64,000 nt of DNA from CBDBBY01 sp965205055. Lineage in GTDB: Bacteria > Pseudomonadota > Alphaproteobacteria > Rhodobacterales > Rhodobacteraceae. The translations under genes and the position numbers were made by a program. Positions 53,486 through 62,179 of the stretch are shown here, piece after piece. The number at the start of each line of letters is the position of its first letter. Positions within the stretch are counted from its first letter, which is position 1. The stretch spans positions 4,526,001 through 4,590,000 of the forward strand of contig OZ242030.1 in NCBI GenBank assembly GCA_965205055.1, written 5' to 3'. The notes under the pieces are model-generated. The model saw only the letters and a list, made by a program, of their open reading frames with translations, ran no database searches and was not told the DNA's origin.

Positions 53486-55066
53486 TCACATAACCGCACC
53501 GACTTGCCACGGTACGAACTCATGGTCTCCCAAACCTTGTGCTTCGGATTTGCTGGATGTGCCGGAGGCAACATCAAGGATTTTCAAATAAATCTCAGTG
53601 CCCAACTCTTCGATGGTCTTGCCCTGTGACACGATTGTGCCCGCATTGACGTCGATGTCCTCTTCCTGCCGCAACCATAGCGCATCGTTCGAGCTGACTT
53701 TGATGGTTGGCGCAGGCTTTGAGCCAAATGCGGACCCTCGGCCTGTAGTGAACACAACCATGTTGCACCCAGACGCGATCTGACCGGTGATTGATGCCGG
53801 ATCATATCCGGGGCTGTCCATGAAACTGAGTCCAGGGGCCTTGATCTTCTCGCCATACCGGTACGTGGCTTGAAAAGGGGCGGTTCCCCCTTTGGCCACG
53901 GCCCCAAGAGACTTTTCCAGGATCGTCGTTAAACCACCCCGCTTGTTTCCCGGCGACGGGTTGTTATCCATCGAACCGTCGTTGATTTTGGTGTAGTGCT
54001 CCCACCAAGACAGGCGCTTGATCAGATTATTTGCCGCAGCTTGATTGGTCGCTCGGCTGGTCAGAAGATGCTGGGCGCCGTAAACCTCTGGCGTCTCAGC
54101 CAAAAGGGTAGATCCGCCCGCCGCCGCGATGAGGTCGGATGCGTAGCCCAATGCCGGATTTGCGGTGATGCCTGACCATCCATCCGATCCACCGCACTGC
54201 AACGCCACGGCCAGCTTCGAAACATGGCATTCTGTCCGTTTTGCCCCGTTGGCATTAGGCAACATCGAGCGGACAATTTCAACGCCAGCCTCGACTGTTT
54301 TGCGAAGACCACCGGAATTCTGAATGTTCAAGACTTGAACGGTCGGGCCTTGCTGCAAGCCGTAAGCCTCCAGCAAGAAGTCGATTTGATTGACCTCGCA
54401 GCCAAGCCCAACAAACAAGACGCCGCCGACGTTGGGATTGGTGGCATAGCCCCACAAAACGCGCTGCAAGTTAGCAAATCCGTCAGCATTCGTCGCGAGT
54501 CCGCAACCCGTACCGTGAGAAAAGGCGGCGACACCGTCAACATTGGGATATTCTTGTGCGATTTGATCATCATAGAAGGCGGCAGCAATCATATGTGCAG
54601 CTGTTGCTGAACAATTTACCGACGTCAAAACTGCAATGAAGTTTCGCGTACCATTTGCCCCATTCTTTCGCTGATACCCCTGAAACGTAGTGGGCAACCC
54701 CTCTGGGAGCTCGATCGTGTGCTGTACGCTTCCCACGTCTGCCTCAACATTCACTGACCTAAATTCCAGATTGTGCGAATGCACGTGTTGGCCTGGGTGG
54801 ATGGCCTTGGTCGCGTAGCCGATGATCTGCCCGTACTTGATAACTGCGCTACCTGCAGGGATCTCGCTGGTCGCCATTTTGTGTGCTGGAGGGATGTCAT
54901 CCTTGACCGCGCAGTTTGAAACAGTGTCACCTGCTTCAGTTGCGCTTGTGAGAACAACGACATTGTCGTGTTCATTGAGGCGCACAAAGTTTACATCTTT
55001 AATCGCCGTCAAGATGAGCCGCCCTTCAGGTATTGTTTGAATCTTCAATGAAGAAGCGGCGCCCAA
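53486..55066 (-). CDS. UxaA family dehydratase (altronate/galactarate dehydratase-like)
   Basis: A 526-residue protein with an N-terminal SAF-like domain (about residues 15-110, DVNFVRLNEHDNVVVLTSAT) and the D-galactarate dehydratase/altronate hydrolase core. The core has QGYQRKNGANGTRNFIAVLT, SVNCSATAAHMIA, FVGLGCEVNQIDFLLEAYG and QCGGSDGWSGITANPALGYA. Family members dehydrate sugar acids such as altronate, galactarate or (2R)-sulfolactate. It is the first gene of the minus-strand sugar operon, 13 bases before the GH116 gene. This pairing suggests that a uronic-acid product of the glycosidase is catabolised, but the substrate is open. Confidence 0.88.
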   Translation of the reverse strand: MGAASSLKIQTIPEGRLILTAIKDVNFVRLNEHDNVVVLTSATEAGDTVSNCAVKDDIPPAHKMATSEIPAGSAVIKYGQIIGYATKAIHPGQHVHSHNLEFRSVNVEADVGSVQHTIELPEGLPTTFQGYQRKNGANGTRNFIAVLTSVNCSATAAHMIAAAFYDDQIAQEYPNVDGVAAFSHGTGCGLATNADGFANLQRVLWGYATNPNVGGVLFVGLGCEVNQIDFLLEAYGLQQGPTVQVLNIQNSGGLRKTVEAGVEIVRSMLPNANGAKRTECHVSKLAVALQCGGSDGWSGITANPALGYASDLIAAAGGSTLLAETPEVYGAQHLLTSRATNQAAANNLIKRLSWWEHYTKINDGSMDNNPSPGNKRGGLTTILEKSLGAVAKGGTAPFQATYRYGEKIKAPGLSFMDSPGYDPASITGQIASGCNMVVFTTGRGSAFGSKPAPTIKVSSNDALWLRQEEDIDVNAGTIVSQGKTIEELGTEIYLKILDVASGTSSKSEAQGLGDHEFVPWQVGAVM

Positions 55067-55422
55067 TCAAAATCGAGGAAAAAGTTGGGGAGAAAACACT
55101 TTCCAAGATTTCTAGCCCTTCAGCCAAAGCATCACGGGGACGGGTGGGCGTTGGCCTTCCAAGCAATGATGCACGGCTTCTTGCAAAGTGAGAGCTTGAG
55201 AACAACAAAATCCAACTTTGGAGTGCTTTCACCGCTTCGACCGTCCGTGCGCGACCAAGGATTCGCGCTGCAGCGGGGCGATCATTATTCCAATTCTCCG
55301 AACGCTTAAGAAGCGTCATTGTCAGTTCCTGTCCTCAGACCCAAGATCGAGAATCTTTCGCGAGTCACAATCTTTGTATGTCAAAATATTTTTTGTATGT
55401 AAAGTATTTTTGTATGCAATCG
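55067..55422. promoter_or_regulatory. Upstream region of the UxaA-GH116 operon with three TTTGTATG repeats
   Basis: TTTGTATG occurs at 55373-55380, 55392-55399 and 55409-55416, spaced 19 and 17 bases apart, in an AT-rich stretch. On the operon strand this is CATACAAA. It lies next to the IS3 relic and about 1.4 kb from the IclR gene, so it is a candidate operator. No other feature was recognised in these 356 bases. Confidence 0.45.
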
Positions 55423-56746
55423 TGAATCGCCCGGGGGTTTCGGAGAGCAATCGGCCGAACGAATGACCCGGAGGCTCGGAGGAGAGATTTCGTGCCGGAT
55501 AGAAAGCACAGCCCGAGGCAACCGGACGAGCTCCGCGCATGCGGAGTTCGGCTGTTCAAGGAAAATCGTTCCGACTAATCCAGCGGCAGCGCGGCCTGCG
55601 CCTCAATCGCCGAGAAGCTCGGATGCCCCCGCTTCGCGAATGGCGCATCCAGACGGAGCGCGACGCCGGGGAGTGACCGGGCCGGAGCAGCGCCGACGAG
55701 GCCAGTATCAAGGAGTTGCGCACCGCCAACGAGATCCTGAAGAAGGCGTCGGCCTGTTTTGCCCAGGCCGATCTCGACCGCCCGTTCCGCAGATGATCGC
55801 TTTCATCGAGAAGCGTCGCGAGGCTGCGGAGTCGCGCCGGTCCGCATTTTGCGGCGACCTATTATGCGCATGCCGCCGTCGCCCGCGACCCCGGAAAAGC
55901 GTCCGACCGGCCCAAAAAGGACGCCGAAACTCTTGCGACGACCCGAAGCATCCACGATGAAAGCGGAGGGCGGTACGGAGCGCGCAAGGTCTGGCGACAA
56001 TTTCGGCGGAAGGAGGGCGAGCCCGCCCGAAAGCCCCTCCGGCTCATGCCCACTTCAGAACACCACTCCTCGCCGGGCCCCTTTTGAATGCCTAAATGGG
56101 GTCATGATTAGATGCCTATTGACATCCGGCCCGGCCATGCCCCAAAGACAAGGTCAACTGCCAGTTCAAGGCCAATGCCCCGATCAGGCTCGCCGACTTA
56201 ACCTACGTGCACACTGCTACGGCGTGCACACTGCTACGGGAATGGCAGGCGCCGCTTTCGTCGTCGACGTCTTCGCCCGGAAGATCGTCGGGTCACGCGC
56301 TCCGACCTCGATGACGACCAGCTTCGTCCTCGACGCCCTCGACCAAGCCATCTGCCAACGGCGTTCCGCGATGGGCTCTTTGACCCACCACTCGCACCGC
56401 GCCATGCATTGTCTGTCCATCCGATACGCCGAGCGGCTCGCCGTCGCCGGCATCGACATGTCGGTCGGAAGCGTCGGGGACAGCTACGACAACGCTCTGG
56501 CTGAAACCGTCATCGGACTGTTCAAGACCGAAGTCGTCAAGCATCCCGACCCGTGGAAAACTAAAGGCAAACTCGAATGGGAAACCATGAAATGGGTGCA
56601 TTGATGCAACAAGGACAGATTGCATGGCGCGATCGGCTAGCAGACTCCGAACGAAAAGGAGGACGCATTCTGCCGGCAAAACTACGAACTTGAAAAAGCA
56701 GTCTGAATGTTGAACAAAACATCCTCCGGAACCCCGGGGCGATTCA
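55423..56746 (+). mobile_element. IS3-family relic, copy 2 (nearly full length, dead)
   Basis: 1,324 bp between terminal repeats starting TGAATCGCCC and ending GGGGCGATTCA. OrfA traces: ELRTANEILKKASACFAQAD. OrfB traces: MIAFIEKRREAAESRR, ATYYAHAAVARDPGKASD, SIHDESGGRYGARKVWRQFR, VVDVFARKIVGSRAPTSMTT, GSVGDSYDNALAETVIGLFK, then TGA near 56602 and further damage before PNEKEDAFCRQNYELEKAV. Several frameshifts, a short internal duplication (GCGTGCACACTGCTACGG) and stops make it inactive. Same element type as 25465-26107 and 58344-58815. Confidence 0.85.
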
Positions 56747-56816
56747 GAAAGTCTTTTTTGTCGGTTTACTTTGCTCGACAAATGAACTCTCAATTGAAAA
56801 AGCAAAGGGAAACGAA

Positions 56817-57614
56817 ATGGCGAAAGCTAGCGACAAGGCAACGAAGTACAGTGCTCCCGCACTGGACAAGGGTTTAGACATTATTGAATTGCTCTCTCTG
56901 TCCGAAGACGAGCTTCTGTTAAAGGACATTGCTGAACGGCTCGGACGGTCGCCCAACGAAATCTTCAGAATGGTGATGACATTGGTCGAGAGAGGCTATG
57001 TCAGTCGCTCACGTTCCAATGATCGATATTCTCTTTCGCTTAAGCTCTACGCAACAGCTCTGAGGCGTCCGCTTCTCAACCGATTTTTGCAGCACGCAAT
57101 ACCACAAATGAGGGAGCTGACACTCGCATCCTGGCAGTCTTGCCACATTGCAATGGAAGACAACGGGGACATTGTCGTGGTTGCGTCGGTAACTGCACCA
57201 GGCAACTGGGGTTTGGCATTGCGAACTGGCTCAGTCATCGGATTGCATAATACAGGATCGGGAAGGGTTTTGGCAGCGTTTCGAGATCCCAATGATCTTG
57301 AATTGTTAATCAAATCACATCGATTGGCTGAAGGCGAACCAAAATTTAGTGCAAAAGACTTGATCGATAGACTACCAGCGATACGAGAACGCGGATACGA
57401 GATTGCAGGTTCCGACACAACGGTTGGCGTAACAAACCTTGCCTTTCCCGTTTTTGACTCCTTTGGAAACGCCGCCGCTACCGTCAACTGTCCATTTGTA
57501 AAAAGGAAAGACGATATCGAAGTTCCAAGCCGCGGTGAAGTAGTCAAAATGTATGCGAAGTTCGCCGAAGATTTGAGCAAATATTTTCACGGTGAACGAA
57601 ATTCAAAAAACTAG
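56817..57614 (+). CDS. IclR-family transcriptional regulator
   Basis: A 265-residue regulator. It has an N-terminal winged helix (YSAPALDKGLDIIELLSLSE, LLKDIAERLGRSPNEIFRMV, LVERGYVSRSRSNDRYSLSL) and a C-terminal effector domain (CHIAMEDNGDIVVVASVTAP, NTGSGRVLAAF, ERGYEIAGSDTTVGVTNLAF). IclR proteins commonly control sugar-acid and aromatic-acid operons. It faces away from the UxaA-GH116 operon and is its most likely regulator. The region is visibly more AT-rich than the core genes and is bracketed by inverted IS3 relics. Confidence 0.88.
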   Translation: MAKASDKATKYSAPALDKGLDIIELLSLSEDELLLKDIAERLGRSPNEIFRMVMTLVERGYVSRSRSNDRYSLSLKLYATALRRPLLNRFLQHAIPQMRELTLASWQSCHIAMEDNGDIVVVASVTAPGNWGLALRTGSVIGLHNTGSGRVLAAFRDPNDLELLIKSHRLAEGEPKFSAKDLIDRLPAIRERGYEIAGSDTTVGVTNLAFPVFDSFGNAAATVNCPFVKRKDDIEVPSRGEVVKMYAKFAEDLSKYFHGERNSKN

Positions 57615-58343
57615 GGATGGCTTATTGCTCTGAGTCCGCAGCCACATGATGTTGATTCTCGCCGGAGCATGGCTTTCGGCTCGAAAATTCGGTCAGAATT
57701 GTTCGGAGTTCGACCGTTTCGCCCGGCTTTCAGCGCGAATTCGAAGGATCCGCTGCCCCGCGTCAAGGTGCAATCGCATCAATGGGTGAACTCAGGCAGC
57801 GCCGAACAAACAAAATTTAGACTCGGCGGACTTAAGTAAACAAGACATTGCCTTGAATTGCAAGAGGTGCAGTTTCTGACTTTTGATAAAATGTGCTTGG
57901 CTCAATTCAACCAACTCACGCTCTAAAATTTTTCTACTATTCCTTTCAAGATAAAGATCAAAAAATGACTTATTCATCTTCGGAGGATCAATACTTCAGG
58001 GTTTCGGAAAAAGGGCGACGTAGCTCTTTGCTACTGTTAGATTTTTAGCTGCTGCCGATGGGTGCTTGAGTGGATCCAGGTTTTAACCTGTCATAATCCG
58101 CTTGCGAGATCGCGGTGCTGATTTCACTTGGAATTCCAGTCTCGACGTCTCGTTGCTTTGGCGTAGTAGAAGCCTTTGGGATAGCAAGTATCGGGAGTTT
58201 TGATTGCTCCACAAACTTTGAAAGTTTTGATTTAGGCTTTACATCCTTTTTTCTTTAAACGCGTGTCTAGAGCATTTGCGATAAAGCTTGCTGTATTCAC
58301 AAAGAGTTTGACGTCATCAAAGGCTTGCTCAGAACTGCTACTC
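57615..58343. other. No gene recognised; AT-rich stretch with one open minus-strand frame
   Basis: About 730 AT-rich bases between the IclR gene and IS3 copy 3. A minus-strand frame open from 58260 to a stop at 58045 reads KLSKFVEQSKLPILAIPKAS, TTPKQRDVETGIPSEISTAI and SQADYDRLKPGSTQAPIGSS. It has protein-like composition, possibly the end of a truncated gene, but I do not recognise it. TCTAGAGC at 58267 resembles the tip of the MITE at 36974, weakly. Confidence 0.4.
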
Positions 58344-58815
58344 TGAATTGCCCCGGATTTTCCGGAGAATGTTTTGTTCAACATTCAGGCTGCTTTTTCA
58401 AGCTCTTTGTTTTGCTGGCGGAACGCATTCTGCTTTTTATTCGGGGTTTGGCAGCCGGTCGTACCATGCAATCTGTCCTTGTTGAATCAATGTACCTATT
58501 TCATGGTGTCCCGTTCCGCTTTCATCGTGGATGCTTCGGATCGTCTTGAGGGTTTCGGCGTCCCTTTTTGGGCCGGTCGGACGCTTTTCCGAGGTCGCGG
58601 GCGACGGCGGCATGCGCATAATAGGTCGCCGAAAAATGCGGACCGGCGCGACTCCGCAGCCTCGCGACGCTTCTCGATGAAAGCGATCATCTGCGGAACG
58701 GGCGGTCGAGCTCGGCCCGGGCAAAACAGGCCGACGCCTTCTTCAGGATCTCGTTGGCGGTGCGCAACTCCTTGATATTCGGCCGATTATTCTCCGAAAC
58801 CCCCGGGGCGATTCA
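58344..58815 (-). mobile_element. IS3-family relic, copy 3 (internally deleted, inverted)
   Basis: Only 472 bp remain between terminal repeats TGAATTGCCCCGG and CCCCCGGGGCGATTCA. On the minus strand the right part carries the end of orfA and start of orfB (MIAFIEKRREAAESRRSAFF). The left part carries the orfB 3' end with stops. It lies in opposite orientation to copy 2, the two flanking the IclR gene, and ends 83 bases before the coxD start. Confidence 0.8.
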
Positions 58816-58898
58816 TCATGAGACACCGCCAAACAGGAGTCGCTTGACCACCGGCCAGCTCCGTGTTGCAAAGGCGGCTGTTCCGCGAGGAGTTCCAA

Positions 58899-59810
58899 TT
58901 GGACCACGAAATCGACTCGATAACATCGCTTCAGGAGAAGCTGGCGAGTGCGCGATACGTCTGCGGACGGCCGCTTGCGACGGTCGCGTATCTGGCGATC
59001 AAGCTGGGCAGGCCGCTGTTCCTCGAGGGCGAAGCGGGCGTGGGCAAGACCGAGATCGCAAAGGCGGTCTCCGCATCTCTGGGTCGGGAGTTGATAAGGC
59101 TTCAGTGTTATGAAGGTTTGGACGCGGCCTCGGCGGTTTGCGAATGGAACTTTCCTGCTCAGATGATCGCCATTCGTACTGCGGAAGCATCGGGGAACGT
59201 CGATCGGTCTTCGTTGAAGAAAGAATTGTTCGACGAGGAATTCCTGATCGAGCGGCCGCTCCTGCGTGCGCTCAGGCATCGCGGCTCAAAACCGCCGGTC
59301 CTGTTGATCGACGAAATCGACCGGACCGACGAGCCGTTCGAAGCATTTCTTTTGGAAGCGCTCAGCGACTACCAGATCACAATTCCGGAACTGGGAACGA
59401 TCAAGGCGAACCGTCCGCCGATCATAGTGCTGACCTCGAACAGGACGCGCGAAGTCCATGACGCGCTGAAACGGCGCTGCCTTTACCATTGGGTCGAATA
59501 CCCCGACTTCGAAACCGAAATGCGGATACTCGGGGAGCGGGCGCCCGACGCTCCGGAAACGCTCAGCCGGGAAATCGTCGCGTTCGTCCATCGGCTGAGG
59601 GCGGAAGATCTGTTCAAGAAGCCGGGAATTGCGGAAACTCTCGACTGGGCCCGATGCCTGATCGCGTTGGACGCTGTGGCATTGTCTCCGGATGTGATCG
59701 CCGATACCGTCGGAGCGGTGCTGAAATACCGGGACGACATCCAGAGACTGCAAGGCTCCGAATCGAAACGAATACTCGACGAAGTCAGAGACGCGCTTGA
59801 AGCGGCATGA
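58899..59810 (+). CDS. coxD: CoxD-type AAA+ (MoxR-like) ATPase
   Basis: CoxD is a chaperone ATPase needed to build the [CuSMoO2] active site of aerobic CO dehydrogenase. The 303-residue product has GRPLFLEGEAGVGKTEIAKA (Walker A) near residue 45, LIRLQCYEGLDAASAVCEWN, Walker B PVLLIDEIDRTDEPFEAFLL and sensor IVLTSNRTREVHDALKRRCL. The TTG at 58899 behind GAGGAG was chosen. The IS3 relic ends 83 bases upstream, so the native promoter or an upstream gene has probably been displaced. Confidence 0.88.
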   Translation: MDHEIDSITSLQEKLASARYVCGRPLATVAYLAIKLGRPLFLEGEAGVGKTEIAKAVSASLGRELIRLQCYEGLDAASAVCEWNFPAQMIAIRTAEASGNVDRSSLKKELFDEEFLIERPLLRALRHRGSKPPVLLIDEIDRTDEPFEAFLLEALSDYQITIPELGTIKANRPPIIVLTSNRTREVHDALKRRCLYHWVEYPDFETEMRILGERAPDAPETLSREIVAFVHRLRAEDLFKKPGIAETLDWARCLIALDAVALSPDVIADTVGAVLKYRDDIQRLQGSESKRILDEVRDALEAA

Positions 59811-61096
59811 TGGTTGCAGTCCAGGAATCCGGAGACGAAGCACTTTCCCGAGGCGCGGGGTTTGCGGCCGGCGGCAAAATCATTGAGAATCTCGTGCATT
59901 TCGCGCGGGCCTTGCGCCATGCCGGCGTCCCGGTGACCTCCGGTCAAGTGGTCGGCGCGGCCAAAGCCGTCGAAGCGACCGGTCTTTCCGACAAGGACGA
60001 TTTTTTCTGGACGCTTCATGCGTGTTTCGCGTCGAAGCCAGATCACAGTCAAATATTCGCCCAGACGTTTAGGTTGTTCTGGCGCGACCCGCGCTATCTT
60101 GAGCACATGATGTCGATGCTTCGACCGATCTTGCGGGGCGCTCAGGAAGAGCGGAAAGCGGAAGCGGCTGCAAAGCGGGCGGCGGAGTCTCTGCTTCAAG
60201 ACGCGGGCGCGGAAATGCCGGAGCTGAATCATGAGGATGGCGCCGCCGTCGTGAACATTGATGCTTCGGCGACCGTTTCATCGCAAGAGCGATTGAGGGA
60301 GCTTGATTTCGAGCAGATGTCCAGCGCGGAAATGGCTGAAGCAAGACGCATTATTTCGACCCTCGCGATGCCCGTGCCTCCGCTCGCTTCGCGTCGCAAG
60401 CGCTCTGACCCGAACGGGCGCCACCCCGACTGGAGGGCCACGATGCGGGCTGCTTCCGGGACGGGCGGCGAAATCCGGAATATCCTGCGCCGGCGCAATC
60501 GCAAACGATGGCCGAATCTGATAGCGTTGTGCGATATTTCCGGCAGCATGTCGGCGTACTCGCGGACGCTGCTTTATTTCATGCACTCGGTCGCGAAACG
60601 AAATGGCTCGGCTTGGGCGAAGGCGCACGTGTTCACGTTCGGAACGCGGCTAACGAACATAACGCGCCATCTCAGCTTGAGCGACCCGGACGCGGCTTTG
60701 GATGCGGCCGGCTCCGAAGCCAAGGATTGGGAAGGAGGGACACGTATCGGAACATGCCTGCGAACGTTCAATGTTGCTTGGTCCCGCCGGGTCATGGGGC
60801 AGGGCGCGATCGTGCTGTTGATAACCGACGGCTTGGAAAGCGAAGATCCCGAATTGCTCCAAAGGGAAATGCAGAGGCTGAGGTTGTCTTCCGTATTTCT
60901 GATGTGGGTGAATCCGTTGCTGCGGTGGGAGTCCTTCGCGCCGAAAGCACTCGGGATAAGGGCCATGCTGCCGAATGTGGATTGCTTCAGAGCCTGCCAT
61001 TCGATTGACTCCCTGGCAGGATTGGCGGAGGCGATTTCCCGTCCATTCGATTCCGGCGAGAGAGACAGGTTGATGCGGGTCGCCAGATTGCAATGA
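59807..61096 (+). CDS. coxE: CoxE-type von Willebrand factor A protein
   Basis: A 429-residue protein with a C-terminal VWA domain. The MIDAS motif is ALCDISGSMSAYSRTLLYFM near residue 243, the later metal residues are in WEGGTRIGTCLRTFNVAW, and LLITDGLESEDPELLQ follows. The N-terminal part (LVHFARALRHAGVPVTSGQV) matches CoxE. It partners CoxD in CO dehydrogenase maturation. The start overlaps the coxD stop (ATGA). Confidence 0.88.
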   Translation: MMVAVQESGDEALSRGAGFAAGGKIIENLVHFARALRHAGVPVTSGQVVGAAKAVEATGLSDKDDFFWTLHACFASKPDHSQIFAQTFRLFWRDPRYLEHMMSMLRPILRGAQEERKAEAAAKRAAESLLQDAGAEMPELNHEDGAAVVNIDASATVSSQERLRELDFEQMSSAEMAEARRIISTLAMPVPPLASRRKRSDPNGRHPDWRATMRAASGTGGEIRNILRRRNRKRWPNLIALCDISGSMSAYSRTLLYFMHSVAKRNGSAWAKAHVFTFGTRLTNITRHLSLSDPDAALDAAGSEAKDWEGGTRIGTCLRTFNVAWSRRVMGQGAIVLLITDGLESEDPELLQREMQRLRLSSVFLMWVNPLLRWESFAPKALGIRAMLPNVDCFRACHSIDSLAGLAEAISRPFDSGERDRLMRVARLQ

Positions 61097-61174
61097 CCGT
61101 GCCGCGAATAATCGTAATGTGCAATTTTATGCACGACCGGCGCAGAGCGCCTTGATGGTTTGGAGCAACGAGCA

Positions 61175-62179
61175 ATGCCGTCCAAAGATCACGATCTGAT
61201 TCCCGAAATTGCGCTTGAGTGGCTTCGGGAGGGCGGCGCGGCATTGGCGACCGTGACGGGGACTTGGGGGTCGGCGCCCAGACAGGTCGGAAGCCAGCTT
61301 GCCGTTTCGTCCGACAGCAAGATCGCGGGATCCGTTTCCGGAGGCTGCGTGGAAGGTGCCGTCGTCGCAGAGGCGCTGGATGCCCTTGTCGACGGAATGC
61401 CGCGAATTATCGATTTCGGAGTTTCGGATGACGATGCGTTTTCGGTCGGTCTCGCCTGCGGAGGGCAAATCGAAATCCTGGTCGAGCCGGCCGGAATCGG
61501 CAAGGGATTGAGCGAGGAGCTGCTCGTTCAGCTTGTCGAGGCGCAGTCGAACAAAAGAGCTGTCGCTCTCATGACGAATGTTCGTACATGGGAACGCCGA
61601 ATGGCCGATGGAACCGGCTGCACCGAAATAGACAATGCCGCGAATGAAATGATGCGTCTGGACCGATCAGGCTTTGTCGGCGATTGGTTTATCTGCGTCC
61701 ATAATCCGCCGCTGCGAATGATCATCGTCGGCGGCGTCCACATCGCGCAGCCGCTCGTACAGATGGCGCAAATCGCCGGATACGAATGCGTAATCGTAGA
61801 CCCGCGCGAAGCGTTCGCGTCCGAGGCGCGATTTCCCGACATGCGAATAAGTCACGATTGGCCTGACGAAGCGATTGATTCGGAGTCGCCCGACGCGCGG
61901 ACGGCGATCGTCACGCTGACCCACGATCCGAAGATCGACGATCCTGCGATCCGCGCTGCTCTGAATTCCGATGCATTCTATTTGGGGTGCTTGGGATCGA
62001 GGAGGACGCATGCGAAGCGGATCGACAGGCTGGCCGAGGCTGGAATCAGCGAAGCCGACTTGGCCAGAATACACGCCCCGGTCGGCTTGGATATCGGCGC
62101 AAGATCGCCTGCAGAAGTCGCGGTTGCGGTCATGGCGGAAGTCACTGCATCGCTGAGGCGACCTCCCGAGGCGAAATGA
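61175..62179 (+). CDS. XdhC/CoxF family molybdoenzyme maturation protein
   Basis: A 334-residue protein with the N-terminal XdhC-CoxI domain (ALATVTGTWGSAPRQVGSQL, SVSGGCVEGAVVAEAL) and a C-terminal Rossmann XdhC domain (MIIVGGVHIAQPLVQMAQIA, CLGSRRTHAKRIDRLAEAGI). These proteins bind molybdenum cofactor and promote its sulfuration and insertion. The ATG at 61175 has GGAG 9 bases upstream. It overlaps the next gene by ATGA. In CO dehydrogenase clusters this position is usually coxF or coxI. Confidence 0.86.
   Translation: MPSKDHDLIPEIALEWLREGGAALATVTGTWGSAPRQVGSQLAVSSDSKIAGSVSGGCVEGAVVAEALDALVDGMPRIIDFGVSDDDAFSVGLACGGQIEILVEPAGIGKGLSEELLVQLVEAQSNKRAVALMTNVRTWERRMADGTGCTEIDNAANEMMRLDRSGFVGDWFICVHNPPLRMIIVGGVHIAQPLVQMAQIAGYECVIVDPREAFASEARFPDMRISHDWPDEAIDSESPDARTAIVTLTHDPKIDDPAIRAALNSDAFYLGCLGSRRTHAKRIDRLAEAGISEADLARIHAPVGLDIGARSPAEVAVAVMAEVTASLRRPPEAK

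Noticed and set aside
58267..58290. A second copy of the MITE suggested by TCTAGAGC
   Set aside because: Only the outer 8 or so bases agree with the MITE at 36974 and no matching opposite end was found.
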